Positions 20,161-31,937 of a stretch of 64,000 bases of DNA are shown here, in pieces (within the stretch, counting starts at the first letter, position 1; the number at the start of each line of letters is the position of its first letter). Location: contig JAETXT010000010.1 in the NCBI GenBank assembly GCA_019188255.1, forward strand, positions 2,232,001-2,296,000. Direction: 5' to 3'. A program made the position numbers and the translations under genes. Origin of the DNA: Verticillium longisporum. Taxonomy: Eukaryota; Ascomycota; Sordariomycetes; Glomerellales; Plectosphaerellaceae. The notes below the pieces were generated by a model. That model made no database searches, was not told the DNA's origin, and saw only the letters and a list, made by a program, of their open reading frames with translations.

Positions 20161-23100
20161 AGCAGGAGATCCGTGTACGAATATCCAGCGGTTTGCGCCA
20201 TGTTGCGGGGTTCTTTGCACGGAGTTGGCGGGGTGATTTGAATCATGCTTTATGCTTTCTATTAGACCAAAGACCGCAATTTGCATAAGGTATGGTGCCT
20301 GCTCGTCGCATCCGTCTGTCATTGACGTAATATTTTGGCTGTGTGCAGTCCTCAGTTTGGTTTCAATAGCACAATGTCCAGTCGACGAGCAAAATCGAAT
20401 AATAAAGAAAGAAACTCATGCCCGAGCTCGAGCCCACATGCAAATACAACATGTCACTTGTGGCCGAAAGTCGGAATTGATTCGTAGTGTTTGCCTTGCT
20501 GGACATCGTATTCCAGCGCCTGTTGGCGTGGGCCTCCCCGGATCTCGTTAGGTCCTGTCTGGTCGACTCGAATCGGGGGGCGCCGGTTCGTCGATCGCGC
20601 GTGATTTTAGGTACGGCTATAGTAGTAAGGTTCAGGCCCGCGGGCATCGACTTTATTTCGACCTCATCGCTCACACGTCGAGTCTTTGAGGGCACCATCG
20701 CGACGGTTGCGAGACGCGACATGCTGTCTCCCATGTGCCCGTAACACTGGAGGCAGCAGCAGACGGGAAATATGATGACGCTCTGATTGAGTCCTTTGGC
20801 TTTTTGCTCTCGGCACCCCCACCTTGGCGGTGTCGGCCAAGGTTTGCGTGTGCGCGCGCCTCCGTGTACGTTAAGTATTGCGCTCGCCAAGGGACGCGCG
20901 CGCCGGTCGGTGCTTTGTGCAAAATGAGTCCCCCTGTCCCGCCCCCCTGTTCCGTTTCTGTCCCGCCCCCTTGCCAGGATAGCCTTAAGACGGAGAATAT
21001 CTTGGCGGGGAAAACGGTGCGGCATTGTCGGCATGTGGGACTGACCGGGTGATGGAGGGCCCAGGGGCAGAGTGCAAGGTCTTACTGTACCAGTCCAGTG
21101 CAGTAGATGCGAAGGGTGGGGTCCTTATCAGCATGCGCTCAAGGGGCAGCGAACTGCCTGGGCTGGTGTGCTGCGCAGGAAGACGAGAGGTAGGAGCGCT
21201 GGTCTACAACACGGGATGAACAGTAGCATTGGGAAACGACAGGGAAGATCCAAATGGGTTGGGTTTTGCTGAATGATCGGCTGTGCGGCCGGATCGGATG
21301 GCACGCTGGACGATCATCACCAGCGAGGAAAGCGCTTCAAAGTCGAACTCGTTAGGCAGCTGTGTTACCGCGGCTGATACAAGGACGCGCAACTTGTTAG
21401 ACTGTTTGGGGGCCCCTCTCCCCAACGGCTGGAGCTGTCTTGAGCTGATGTCGCTGGCGATCAAGGAGGCAAACAACATCCCATGAGATGGGCTTGTCTG
21501 TCTGGGAAGATTGCAGGTGCAAAGCGGAGGACGATCCTGGACGAGCGGGAACGCAGAAGCTCGGACAATTGGCTGATTGTCTGCTTGGCTGCCCTGACTG
21601 GAAGCGACTTGGCTCGTCATTGCTATCCACCGACGAGCCGAGGGAGAGATTGCCACCGTGGATATCCATTGAGAATCGAGGCGATTTATCACGATTTGAT
21701 CAGAATTGTTGCAAATTGGTGCTGCTTTGCGGCGAGCCTGCTTTGGTAGCACCGTTGATGGAGCGCGATGATTGTAGGGAGCTTGGCTGCTGGTGTGCGG
21801 CAATTTGGCAGTGAAGTAGCGGTTGCAGGGTGACGTAAAATGATGGAAACAGCCGTAAAGCTCTGCCACAGTCTTGTGCAGCAAGTGTAGGTAACTTAGG
21901 TGAATGCTATTGGGGCCAAGATCAAATTCTTCCACACTGTCTTGGGTCGTTGTATATTCTCATGGCGCCTGTGGCAACAAGAGCATTGGAGCTGGCGCGT
22001 TCCATTCCCTCACGACCAATTGACGACAGGTTGATGGCTGACGAAGCAGCCTCCCTCCTTCCTGTCCCTGTGGTGCAGGCGAGACATCACCAGCGGCGGC
22101 CCAGGAACGGGGCCGAGCTAGGGTCCCCCAGAAACGGAACTAGGGACCGCCCCGTAGGGCCAAGGCTCGTGGAGATGAGAGGCATTACTTACCCGACTTG
22201 GCTTAGAGCCCGCTTGGTGCATATGTGTACGTCTTCTTGCACCGGGCGGCCGGCGGATATCCCCAGATGCCATGTCCGGATTCTTGCTGGGTTCTCACGA
22301 GTGGAAGAACGAGCGCCTTGAAGTGTGTCCGAGCTCAATTGTGGAGTTGAGTTTGGTTATTCAGCTGATTTTTTCTCTCTATTGACTGAGTTTTCATGAT
22401 GACGCGAGTTGACGGACGGCAGATGCAGGAAGCGGGCGTAATTCCCTTTTGGCCGCCGTCCCGATGTGTCGACTGTCTCGTCTCCCGCGAACCCCTGTCC
22501 TCCCCCAATATCTTCGAGGTTTGAATCAAGCTTATCAACGGCGTTGATTCATGAGTCCCACACGCCCTGGCAGCATGGTGACTGAGCGTGCGCATTGATG
22601 CTGAGGACTTTCCCCATGAGGTCTGGTTGCCGCCCCCATCCTCGCGTCCCTTTGTTTGCTGCGGTGTGCCGCCAGCCGCCTTCGTATCGGATTGCCTGCT
22701 CAGCAAATGTCGCCGAAGGCTTAGGCGGCGTTCCGTCTGGCGTCTTGGGCTAGAGGGAACGCCGCCGCCTCTTTTTAGGCTTGTAATTCAAGCCCCTGGG
22801 CAAGCTGGCTGGTGCAATATGCGTACCATGTAATGCGTCGTCGCATAGTCATAGACTGGGATATCAGTGTGCCATGGCCGTATCCACTCGTTATTCGGGC
22901 CATCATGAACGGAATCTGTCCCAAGACTTCTTGGCCACGTATCCGGAGCATTTGGGCAACCGCTTCCATGTTTTGGGTCTTGGGTCTTGGGACGGTCGGC
23001 TCTTGGTCCCTTGGCAGCTTGACCCTTGGCGCTGTTGATGCAGATGCAAAGGCAGATGAGGCCCATGTTACTGCTATCTTCTGGCTTCTCGTGCCTGCTT

Positions 23101-24083
23101 GTCTAGCGGCCTGCCTTGGTTACGCTGCTTGGCGAATCCACCGTTTTCGCACCTTCCCGTCCCTGGTCAGTCACCTCTTTCCTTCCCATTCACTGTTTAG
23201 CTTGTTGTCGGGGGCCGCCTGCCGTTCTGCTTGCTTCCCCTTGTTCGACCCAGCTATCTGACCTGTCTTGCCTGCTTGTTGTGCCTCGTGTTTTCTGCTC
23301 CCACCCTGCCTGTTCCTTTCTTGACATGCCTGCGCCTGCCTTGCCTTGCTGCTTAGCATCTTGGCCAACCACGGGATCCCGATCGTATCACCATGCCGCT
23401 TCACCTCGATGACCTTGATCTTCACCTGGCCTGATCTGATGCTCGCTTCACTCTTCTTTTCCCTTCCTCCCCTTCCTTCCTTCTCCACCATCGAGCTCCA
23501 AGATACGCCGTTCCTGAGCCATTATCAAGTGGCTTAACGTCCCTTGGAGCCGCTTCCTGGACAAAACCTCTCCGACCAACACCAACACTCGCTTTCACCT
23601 CGACTCTCGTTTTCTCGCCTCAGGGACAAGGTCACTTTTCCCCAGTCCAAGTCGATCGCCGTCTTTCCCCCCCTGGTCCCGACTGCGTTTGTCTCCCCAC
23701 CATCGACCACTACGACTGAGAGAGCAGCCCTCTTGGTCCCCGATGCATCATCAGTAAACAAGGTCCTCGCACCACCAGTCACTCGCTTTTTCTTGGACTT
23801 CGTTGTACCAAGTACAATCGCCGAACTCTAAGCGCTTTTACGCATTGTTCGAGATCTATCACCATTCCTGCACGTCAGAAGCTCGGGAGTCGCTCAGAAC
23901 AGCCTCCAGACCGGCGCCTGGATACTAGAATCGGTCAACGATTTCACCGAAGCACGCGCTCGCCCGCTGAACTCGGCAATCAACTCGCACTCGTTTGCCC
24001 CGTGTCTCGTCGTCTCGAGACCGTTACACCGCATCGGATACGACCAGCTATCGCCACTGTCACCACTCACCGAAGCGTCCGCC
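20161..24083. other. Long intergenic region and leader of the GT2 gene
   Basis: No supported gene. A minus-strand ORF (21204-21935) and plus-strand ORFs (22812-23261) lack domains, splice logic and codon character. C-rich blocks occur at about 20930-20980, a GGGTCTTGG-type short repeat near 22975-23030, and from about 23200 onward the plus strand is pyrimidine-rich, as expected for a long 5' leader. Confidence 0.5.
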
Positions 24084-26265
24084 ATGTCAGCCCCTTGGAC
24101 GCCTGGCCACACTCGGGGTAACACCCCGATTCTGGGCCTGGTTCGAACCCGTTTGAGCGTAATCCATTCGACACTGACGACAGTGCTGCCGTTTCCCTGG
24201 CAAGCAACTCAACATTCACCGTGGTACGCTCGTGCTCCACGCCGCAGTGAATGCAGTGCGTGAGATGATTGGCTGACTCGACACAGAATGTCATTGATCA
24301 TGATCGCAACAGTCATGAAGGTCTTGCTGGTCAGCAAGCCCCTCGTAGACCTGGAGCTGGCGCCGTTCCTTCGCATCACCGCTTGAGTCGACCAGAAATC
24401 GTAGGTGCCTTCAACACCAGGGCACGGACGTGATATTGACCTGCGCATAGGAACCCTCCCCGCTGGGCAGAGCACAGCTCGGCGTCAATGATGAGAGCGA
24501 GAAATACGAGAATCCATCAACCTCTACTCTCAGTGTCGGCCAAGGCCACCTCGCAGGTCGTGCGGATGGCGCCATCATACAGGTCGATCCTGAGAAGATC
24601 ACTGAGAAGCATGTCACTGCTTTGCGGCCTGGGTCCGACCTTCCATTCCACAAGCGCATGTATCACAAGTTCAGGAGAACATACAACCCGATCGAGCCTC
24701 CACCCCTGGTCTTACCCGTCTGCCCGACTGATGAGGAGAAAATCATGTATACCAGCACCAACCGCATTTTACTCTACGTTTTCGGCGTCGTCTCATTCCT
24801 TGCTCTTGGCGCGGGCATGTGGCTCTTCACCCTGTCCTCGCCTGTCTTTTACTGGTATGGAGTCTTTGCTGGTTGCATGTGCCTGTACCTCCTCATCTCC
24901 TATGGTGTTGGTATCGTTGGCCGCGACTGGGACTACCAATCACATCTCGACCGCGTTGAACGATTCCCCATTGATGACCTCAATGCCGCGACGGTCGACA
25001 TATACCTTCCCATTTGCAAGGAACCGATAGAGATTCTTGAGAACACCTGGAACCACATTGCTCGCATGGATTGGCCAGCCAACAAACTCAAGGTCTACGT
25101 CATGGACGATGGTGCTCAGGAAGAGGTTCGTCTGCTGGCTGAGCGGTTTGGATTCATCTACTCTGTCCGCGAGGATAGACCCCGTCTTCGCAAGGCAGGG
25201 AATCTGCGATGGACCTTCGCGCGGACCGACGGCGAATTCTTCTGCATTTTTGATGCCGACTTTTGTCCACGTCCCGACTTCGTCAAGGAACTTATGGTTG
25301 AGCACCTCGATGACGAGAAGACCGCAATCGTCCAGAGCCCTCAGTTCTTCCGTGTTCTGGATGAGCAGACTTGGGTCGAGCAGGGTGCTGGTGCTACGCA
25401 GGAGCTGTTCTACCGTGTTGTTCAAGTCAACCGCAATCGCTGGGGCGCTTCGATTTGCGTTGGCAGCAACGCCATGTACCGTCGTGCGGCTCTCGTTGAC
25501 GTTGGAGGTACTGCCGAGATTGGTTTCTCCGAGGATGTTCATACGGGCTTTGGCGCGGTAGACCGTGGTTGGAAGGTCAAGTATATTCCTCTCTGTCTCG
25601 CCACCGGCGTCTGCCCAGATTCGCCTCGGGCCTTCTTCTCCCAGCAGATGCGATGGGCTCGTGGCAGCACGACGCTGTTGACGAATGGTCACTTCTGGGT
25701 TTCGAACCTCACGTTCATGCAGAAGGTTTGCTATCTGTCAGGTAAGTAGTCCATCATTCTTGAATCCGCAACCATGCTAACCTCAACAGGGTTTCTCTAC
25801 TACTCTGCCGTCTCTGCCAACATCTTCCTGTCTCCCATCGCGGGCACCCTGCTGCTCGCCATCCGTCCCGAGTGGTTTAAGTTCTGGAACCTGGCATTCG
25901 CAATCCCCTCGATTCTTTATGGCGTTATCCTGATGCGCGTTTGGTCCAAAGCCACCTACGGCTTCAACGTCCAACACATCATGACTGTCCAGAGCTACGC
26001 CTATCTCACTGCGATCAAAGACCGCGTCTTCAACATTGAGCTTCTCTGGGCTGCCTCCGGCGATAGCAAAGCCCACAAGAGCAACAAGTACCGCAACATG
26101 CGCCTTCTCTGCATCATCTGGACCCTGATCGTCACTGGCTCCATGATTGGCGTGGTGACTTGGCGACTGGTCACCGGCTTCACTTGGTACCACACGATCC
26201 CGTTGATCCTCATCAACGTCTACAACTTCTTCATTCACCACTACTTCATGTTCTGCAATTGGTAG
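24084..26265 (+). CDS. Processive GT2 glycosyltransferase, cellulose-synthase-like
   Basis: Exons 24084-24223, 24287-24400, 24451-25741 and 25790-26265. Introns of 63, 50 and 48 bp all keep phase, giving about 673 residues. The N-terminal 145 residues are hydrophilic. Two membrane segments follow (about 190-212 and 216-241), then the cytosolic catalytic domain: DDG (about 304-306), KAGNLR, DAD (353-355), ED in GFSEDVHTG (446-447) and QQMRW (483-487), the QxxRW signature of processive beta-glycan synthases. Four C-terminal membrane segments complete it. The layout fits CelA/Tft1-type fungal synthases, which have been linked to mixed-linkage beta-1,3;1,4-glucan in Aspergillus; that assignment is from memory of the family. 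Exon 1 changes frame at a CCCC run (24124-24127), where one extra C would join the MSAPWTPGHTRG start to the rest. All later exons are clean. Confidence 0.88.
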
Positions 26266-27053
26266 ACGTCATTTCCCATCTCAAGGAGACGTCATCACTG
26301 GATACCCTATCGGAGCATTCGCTCTATCGACACGACACTTGACGCATATACACACGGCTGAATAACTTCATACAAGCAACACCGATGCACTTTCAACAGG
26401 AAACAAGCCTTGGTTTTCATTCTTGGGGACGATTCTCATTAACTTCACACTTGGACACTGGACATCAGGACATATTTGCCCTGCATTCTCTAGGATCCCC
26501 GGTGGGCATAGACACGGAAAACGGTGGCGTACGTCTGCACTTCATTTGCCTCTTCAGAGGCTACAGTCGCACGCACGCACACACGGCACTATCACAAGCA
26601 CGAACGATTACCTTGTCATACGAGACGGGTATGGTGTCGATCGCATTTGTATAGAAAAGATGAGGCCCATTCTGCTCTTTTGTACATCCAAAATGCAGAA
26701 GCGTAGCGCATGGCCCAAAGTCGCTTTGTAAAGCATGATAGATAGATTTGTTCGCCACAATCCGCCACTTTCTAGGCGCGAGATGTGGTGTTTAATAACG
26801 TACATAACCCCAACCCTAACCTAATGTATCTTTAATGCCTGTGAAGAGACTCTTTTCGTTGAATGGCGTGCGACGCTGTGTCCTGGACTGGCTGTATTGT
26901 CGGCCCCAAAGCGAATGCAATGAATTTCAACATGGTGAGACCGTCGAGTGAACCCACCACGGCGGGGCTTGCAATCTGTCCTACCCACAGTGAGCCCTCG
27001 CCCACCAAATCATGCATTCAGGACCTGTTCTGCCACGGGCGCCTTCGCCTTCA
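26266..27053. other. Intergenic region, 3' flank of GT2
   Basis: No gene seen. It contains a very short telomere-like stretch, listed separately. Confidence 0.5.
26806..26824. repeat. Short interstitial telomere-like sequence
   Basis: AACCCCAACCCTAACCTAA, about three imperfect units of the CCCTAA repeat. It is too short to mark an old chromosome end with confidence. Confidence 0.35.
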
Positions 27054-27143
27054 GGGGGGATGGCGCAGTTGGGAGCGCGTTAGACTGAAGTCAACTTCAG
27101 GAAGTCAATCTAAAGGTCGCTGGTTCGATCCCGGCTCACCCCA
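27054..27143 (+). tRNA. tRNA-Phe (anticodon GAA) with 17-nt intron
   Basis: D stem GCGC/GCGC. The anticodon arm TTAGA-CTGAAG is interrupted at the canonical position after base 37 by a 17-nt intron (27091-27107) and resumes A-TCTAA. The T arm is GCTGG/CCGGC with loop TTCGATC. The acceptor 3' strand is TCACCCC with discriminator A. The 5' acceptor strand reads GGGGGGA, leaving one G-A mismatch at the fifth pair, where T would pair. Confidence 0.85.
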
Positions 27144-27711
27144 ACATCTCACGGTCCTCAGGCACCGTATCTGTTCTTTGAACAGACGAATATTTTTGCC
27201 ACCTGATCGGTAGGTTCGTCGGTGGTCGTCATTGATGTCGTGGTCAGTCAAGGGAATAGCATCGCGCATGCCGTGCATGCCTGAAGGAAGGAGCTGGCTA
27301 GGACGCTGGGCAGGTCTTTCATCGACCTCGGGCTTCTCAACCTTCTCGCTCCCACCTCCAGCTATCTCTCCTTGCGTATGGCAAGAACCAAATGGCAGGC
27401 TGGCATGGAAAGGAGCCGAGTCCTGGCACGACGCGAGATACAGATATATGCGGCGCAAGTATTTGTGTATAGTGGCATTCACCTCGTCAGTGGCTTTCAC
27501 CTGGTGCCAGTTGACTCGTGCCCTCGTGCCTCCCATAGCTTAGTTCCAGGCACGCTCCTGCCCTGCACAATAGCTTCCCAATACACACACCTTTCTTCCC
27601 ACCTCCACCTCCTCCAACAGTATTCACCCCAACCACTCATCTCATCATAGGTCTACACAGTATCGCGTTTACGCGTATGCCTCTAACTCTAGGGAAGTAA
27701 CGAGCCGCATC
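27144..27711. other. Intergenic region
   Basis: No gene seen. The last 150 bp (CTTCCCACCTCCACCTCC..., CAACCACTCATCTCATC) resembles a CT-rich leader of the gene at 27712. Confidence 0.5.
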
Positions 27712-28026
27712 ATGAAGACGTCCACCGTTATTCGTGGCTTGCTCCTCGCTGCGTGTGCTCTAGTCGTCACGGCTGGCCCCATTGCACCCTTGGGAAAGCC
27801 TGTCTGCATCGCGTGCGCGAGGCACGAGGAGCGGGGAACAGAGAAGCTCGCTCGCGACAAGCGCAACAATGGCATTGCCGTAGGATACCCCCGCGCTCGG
27901 GAGACGCACCAGGTCCCGCAGGATAGTGAACACGATCTCCCGACTGGCAAATTCGATGATCATGAACTCAAGGCTGAGGTCCAGGACGATAGCAGTGAGA
28001 AGCGCAGTGCTTCTGAAGGGGTCTGA
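27712..28026 (+). CDS. Small secreted protein, function unknown
   Basis: Single exon of 104 residues. Signal peptide MKTSTVIRGLLLAACALVVTAG, then a hydrophilic, charged mature chain. There are only two mature Cys (VCIACAR) and two KR dibasic sites (RDKRNN, SEKRSA), which could be Kex2 cleavage points. No domain is recognised. Size and secretion fit an effector-like or propeptide-type product, but similar short ORFs can be spurious. A pyrimidine-rich leader upstream supports a real gene. Confidence 0.55.
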   Translation: MKTSTVIRGLLLAACALVVTAGPIAPLGKPVCIACARHEERGTEKLARDKRNNGIAVGYPRARETHQVPQDSEHDLPTGKFDDHELKAEVQDDSSEKRSASEGV

Positions 28027-28913
28027 AGTTGCTTTCCGGTAGGAAGGTGGGGTTGGGACTACGCATGCTTAGGAGGCTGGCTAACATGACATCTGCAGCA
28101 CCTGGGAATGGAGCCCTGACTTGAGAATAAGAGAAGAGGCTATCTATATCCCTTGCGGTTATTGCGTGGAACAAGCACTCGACTTGGGTAAGGCCAGGTC
28201 TTGCGAATGCTGATGCAGGCTCTTCGGCCGCAATCAAGGGGGGCGGGGGGTGGGGGATCGTCAGAAACTAGGATTACCTTTAGATTCAAACAGTAGAAAA
28301 ATGATCGTAAGACCCAGTATCTGCATCAGCCAATGTGCCTATATGTGAAGTTGGACTTGAACTCGCGCCTCATAGGGTGTAGCTAGGGGTGCCTTGCTTG
28401 ACTGCGGTCACCTAGGTAAGCAGCAGCCACCATTCGACGTGGAAACGAGTGGATTATGGGGTTTGGACAGCGTACACTCGAGTAGTGAAGACACATCATG
28501 ACATCGAAGCGGCAGAGTATTCCCTCCGGCCTCTGAGACGCGATACACCCATCCTGTTATATTCAACTCAACTGAATGATCGACACGTGTCCTGCCAGCT
28601 TATGGTCACAAACCTTCCGACGACAGGTTCGTACCAGTGCCAGATAGAAAGCTCTCCGGACAGCTTCCGCCTCTTTTCCATATCCAGGAGTCGCCGCACT
28701 TGACGCTGGATCTGCAAGCTGTACCGATGAATCATTAGCGTGAAGTGCTCACGTCTGACCACTCCTTTTGTCCATGCTGCCCCCTACCAACTCACGACAC
28801 CACTGAAAGCTCGCTGCCTCGCCTTTCCGGGGTTTCCTTTTTTTTCTTCCAGAACACGTGTAGAGAACTTGACTCTCGACATCAACAGGCAGTAACATGT
28901 GTGAAAAGACACC
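28027..28913. other. Intergenic region with a G-rich tract
   Basis: Holds three runs of 5-6 G (28238-28256) capable of quadruplex formation on the plus strand. No gene seen. The last 100 bp is a leader for the gene at 28914. Confidence 0.5.
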
Positions 28914-30854
28914 ATGGCGGCTTCAGTGACACCGAAACGTCCAGTTCGCATAGGTGGAGCATCGGGCGGCTTCACTGACCGAGTTGCCGGCATCAGGCGC
29001 CTTGCTGCCGACCCCGAAGTCGACGCCGTTGTTGGGGATTGGCTTTCCGAGAACGTCATGACCGGATATGGAGCGGGAAAGGCACGAAAGGTCCAGTCTG
29101 ACAAAGCAAGCACGACGCTGCCCCTTGAAGAACGAAAGAAGACAGCCCACTACGCCAGTTCATTCCTCCAATGCTTCGAGCCAGCAATTCCTGAAATCGC
29201 CCGAAACGGCGCCAAGTTGGTTGTGAACGCTGGAGCAAGCGACACGGAACTTCTGGCCGAGGTCGTGAACGACATGATGCTGGGAGGCGGCTTCGATATA
29301 AAGGTCGCCTGGGTTGAGGGCGATGATGTGACCTTAGCCTTCAAGCGCCTGGTTGCTGAGGGGGTGACTTTTAGGAGTGTGACGGATGAAAGGACCTTGG
29401 ACGAATGGGGATTTGACCCAATATGCGCACAAGCATACCTGGGAAGTTTGGGAATCGCTGAAGCGCTACGGCAAGGGGCAGACATTATCATTTGTGGCAG
29501 GTCAGTTCGTTCTGGCATTCATCGTCTTATGAAAAACAAGCTGATTCAAGCTAGGGTCTCCGATGCTGCACCTTCGATCGGAATCGCAGCTTGGTGGCAC
29601 AACTGGAGAGTTTCCGATTTAGACGAGCTGGCAGGAGCTCTGGTAGCTGGACACCTGATCGAGTGCTCAGTTTTTGTCACTGGTGGCTACTACAGCCGCT
29701 TCAAAGACCTGATGAAAGCGAAGAAGCATCTGGATCTGGGGTTCCCCATAGCCGAGGTGTTCTCAGATGGGACATGCACCATCACAAAGGAGGATATGTC
29801 CAATGGCATCGTCAACGTCGAGACAGTGACCTCGCAGCTCGTCTACGAAATCAATGGGCCGCTCTACTTTTATTCTGACGTTGTGGCTGTCCTTGAAGGC
29901 ATTACACTGGAGCAAATTGGTAAGGATCGAGTCCGTGTGTGTGGCGTCAAAGGCCTCCTCCCTCCCCCAACAACTCGGTGCGGAATCACCGCTCACGGGG
30001 GTTACCAAGCTGAATGGCACTTCTACCTCGTTGGACTGGACATCGAACAAAAGTGTAGATGGATGGAAGAGCAGGCGAGATTTGCCATCGGAGAGGAATT
30101 GATCAATCGATTCACCATGGTAAAGTTTCACGTCCACGGCAACTCGCCAGACAACCCCCAAAATCAAGAGCTCGCAACGGTTGATTTCCGAATATTTGCA
30201 CAGGCTCAGGATGCGACCTTGTTCGACCCTACGTCGGTTGACGGGTTTGCAAGGAAACTGTATGAAACGGTATTGCAATCTTGCCCTGTATGCTCTGCCA
30301 CCTCGACTATCACGAAAGCGATGCTCATGGCTTTACAGGGTGTTTCACGTTCAAATGACCTCAGGCAATCGGCCGCAAAGATTTACTTGGAGTATTTTGT
30401 CACGTCAAATCCGCAGTCAGTTTGCGAGCATCGGGTACATTTTCTGTACGGCGATAAACAAAGTATAAATATACCAGCACCGCCAATAACCTACGAATAC
30501 GGGCCCCAAAAGTCGTATGAAACGGAGAAAACAGTTCCTTGCGGAAGTTTTGGAGACACAATCGAAGCGCCCCTTGGCTATATTGCGCTGGGTCGCTCTG
30601 GAGACAAAGCATCTGACGCCAGTGTTGGGTTTTTCGTCAGCGGCGCCGAAGAATGGGACTGGCTGCGGTCTTTCCTTACAGCCAACAAAATCCAAGAACT
30701 CCTAGGTCCCGAAAAATATCACGGTGGACGGATTGACCGCTTCGAGATGAAGAACATTCGAGCTGTCCATTTTCTGCTCAAGGATCATCTCGACAGAGGC
30801 TACAACTCAGGGTCAAACTGGACACTCTGGCAAAAAATCTCTGCGAGTATCTGA
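28914..30854 (+). CDS. AtuA-domain protein (acyclic terpene utilisation family, DUF1446)
   Basis: The frame is open for 646 codons. It contains a true 54-bp intron (29501-29554, GTCAGT...GCTAG) that happens to be a multiple of three, and removing it restores the conserved run GRVSDAAPSIGIAAWW and gives 628 residues. The N-terminal AtuA domain begins VRIGGASGGFTDR, with later conserved blocks DELAGALVAGHLIECS and TGGYYSRFKDL. The C-terminal half carries the AtuA-like C-terminal domain (IALGRSGDKASDASVGF). Bacterial AtuA belongs to the citronellol/geraniol degradation cluster, but its reaction is not established. Here it sits next to a short-chain dehydrogenase and an acyl-CoA ligase remnant, which suggests breakdown of a branched or isoprenoid acid. 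An annotation that skips the intron would carry 18 false residues. Confidence 0.88.
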   Translation: MAASVTPKRPVRIGGASGGFTDRVAGIRRLAADPEVDAVVGDWLSENVMTGYGAGKARKVQSDKASTTLPLEERKKTAHYASSFLQCFEPAIPEIARNGAKLVVNAGASDTELLAEVVNDMMLGGGFDIKVAWVEGDDVTLAFKRLVAEGVTFRSVTDERTLDEWGFDPICAQAYLGSLGIAEALRQGADIIICGRSVRSGIHRLMKNKLIQARVSDAAPSIGIAAWWHNWRVSDLDELAGALVAGHLIECSVFVTGGYYSRFKDLMKAKKHLDLGFPIAEVFSDGTCTITKEDMSNGIVNVETVTSQLVYEINGPLYFYSDVVAVLEGITLEQIGKDRVRVCGVKGLLPPPTTRCGITAHGGYQAEWHFYLVGLDIEQKCRWMEEQARFAIGEELINRFTMVKFHVHGNSPDNPQNQELATVDFRIFAQAQDATLFDPTSVDGFARKLYETVLQSCPVCSATSTITKAMLMALQGVSRSNDLRQSAAKIYLEYFVTSNPQSVCEHRVHFLYGDKQSINIPAPPITYEYGPQKSYETEKTVPCGSFGDTIEAPLGYIALGRSGDKASDASVGFFVSGAEEWDWLRSFLTANKIQELLGPEKYHGGRIDRFEMKNIRAVHFLLKDHLDRGYNSGSNWTLWQKISASI

Positions 30855-31131
30855 GGGCGGAGCATGTTCCAATCCCCCGCGAATTCCTTCGAAAGGGGCA
30901 CACCTCGAACGGGAAGCTTGCGAAGGCGGCCCGGGCGATGTGCCCCTTCGGCCTGATGCCACGGATAGTGCGGGGCCACATGGCCCCCTTTTCCCAGCCG
31001 GAAACCTTCTGCCGCACCATCTACCTTATTTAGTCGTATTTATGCAGCCTCCGTGTTCTGCTTCTAGGTATTGATCTTCGAGTCAACAAGCATTCTTTGC
31101 GAAACTTCGAGTCTCAGCCTTTGTGCCCGTC

Positions 31132-31937
31132 ATGTTCTCCCCTACTCAATTTGCGGGAAAAGTTATTGCCCTCACAGGTGCAGCCTCAGGTATCGGCCTG
31201 GCGACATCTCACCTCCTGGCTGGCCGCGGCGCCCGTCTGGCCCTTGCTGATGTCCAAGAAAAAGGCCTTCTAGAGGCTAAAAACGCTATCCTAGAGGCTC
31301 ATCCGAACTCAGAGCTTTCCATCACCGTTCTCGACGTTCGCGACTGTGATGCCGTCGAAATATGGACGGCAGATACCGCTTCGCACTTCGGTAGACTCGA
31401 CGGTGCCGCCAATCTCGCTGGTGTAATACCGAAGTCAATCGGAATCAAACCTCTGTCAGAACAGGACCTTGACGAATGGGACTTTGTCCAGGGCGTCAAT
31501 CTGACAGGCGTGATGCATTGTCTCCGGGCGCAGCTGAAAATCATCAACGATGGGGGTTCCATTGTCAACGCCAGTAGCATCGCCGGCTTGACAGGCAGAG
31601 CAAACAATGCAGCCTACACAGCAAGCAAGCATGCTGTGGTGGGGCTGACAAGGAGTGCGGCGAAAGAGGTCGGGGCGAGGCAGGTGAGAGTAAATGCTAT
31701 ATGCCCGTGAGTCTCTACGCCCTGTCCCTGGCTACACTTTGCTGATCCAGTGATAGGGGTCGCATCGACACGCCCATGTTGAGGAGCGCGAACTCAGGCC
31801 CAATAGGACCTGAGATCTCTATGGCACGGCTCGGAACGCCAGAAGAGGTAGCAAAGCTTATTGCCTTTCTCTTGAGCGATGAATCCACGTACATATCCGG
31901 GACTGCAGTGAGCATCGATGGGGGATGGAATTGCTAG
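31132..31937 (+). CDS. Short-chain dehydrogenase/reductase
   Basis: Exons 31132-31706 and 31757-31937, a 50-bp intron (GTGAGT...GATAG), 251 residues. Classical SDR: cofactor motif TGAASGIG (about 16-23), NLAG, catalytic Ser in NASSIAG, YTASK with the catalytic Tyr and Lys, then PGRIDTPM. Asp in LADVQ after the second strand favours NAD(H). Substrate is unknown. It lies 280 bp after the AtuA gene in the same direction, and the two may work in one catabolic route. The start is ATG 31132, since the GTG three codons upstream is not a eukaryotic start. Confidence 0.92.

Noticed and set aside
21204..21935. Minus-strand 243-codon ORF in the GH12-GT2 intergenic region
   Set aside because: No domain, signal peptide or splice signals. 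Plus-strand ORFs of similar quality overlap it.
24940..25692. Minus-strand 250-codon ORF inside the GT2 gene
   Set aside because: Shadow of the DDG/DAD/QQMRW coding frame.
26806..26824. Former telomere or chromosome-fusion point
   Set aside because: Only about three imperfect units. Too short to carry the claim.
29501..29554. In-frame 18 residues in the AtuA ORF
   Set aside because: They are an intron of 54 bp; removing it restores the conserved family sequence.
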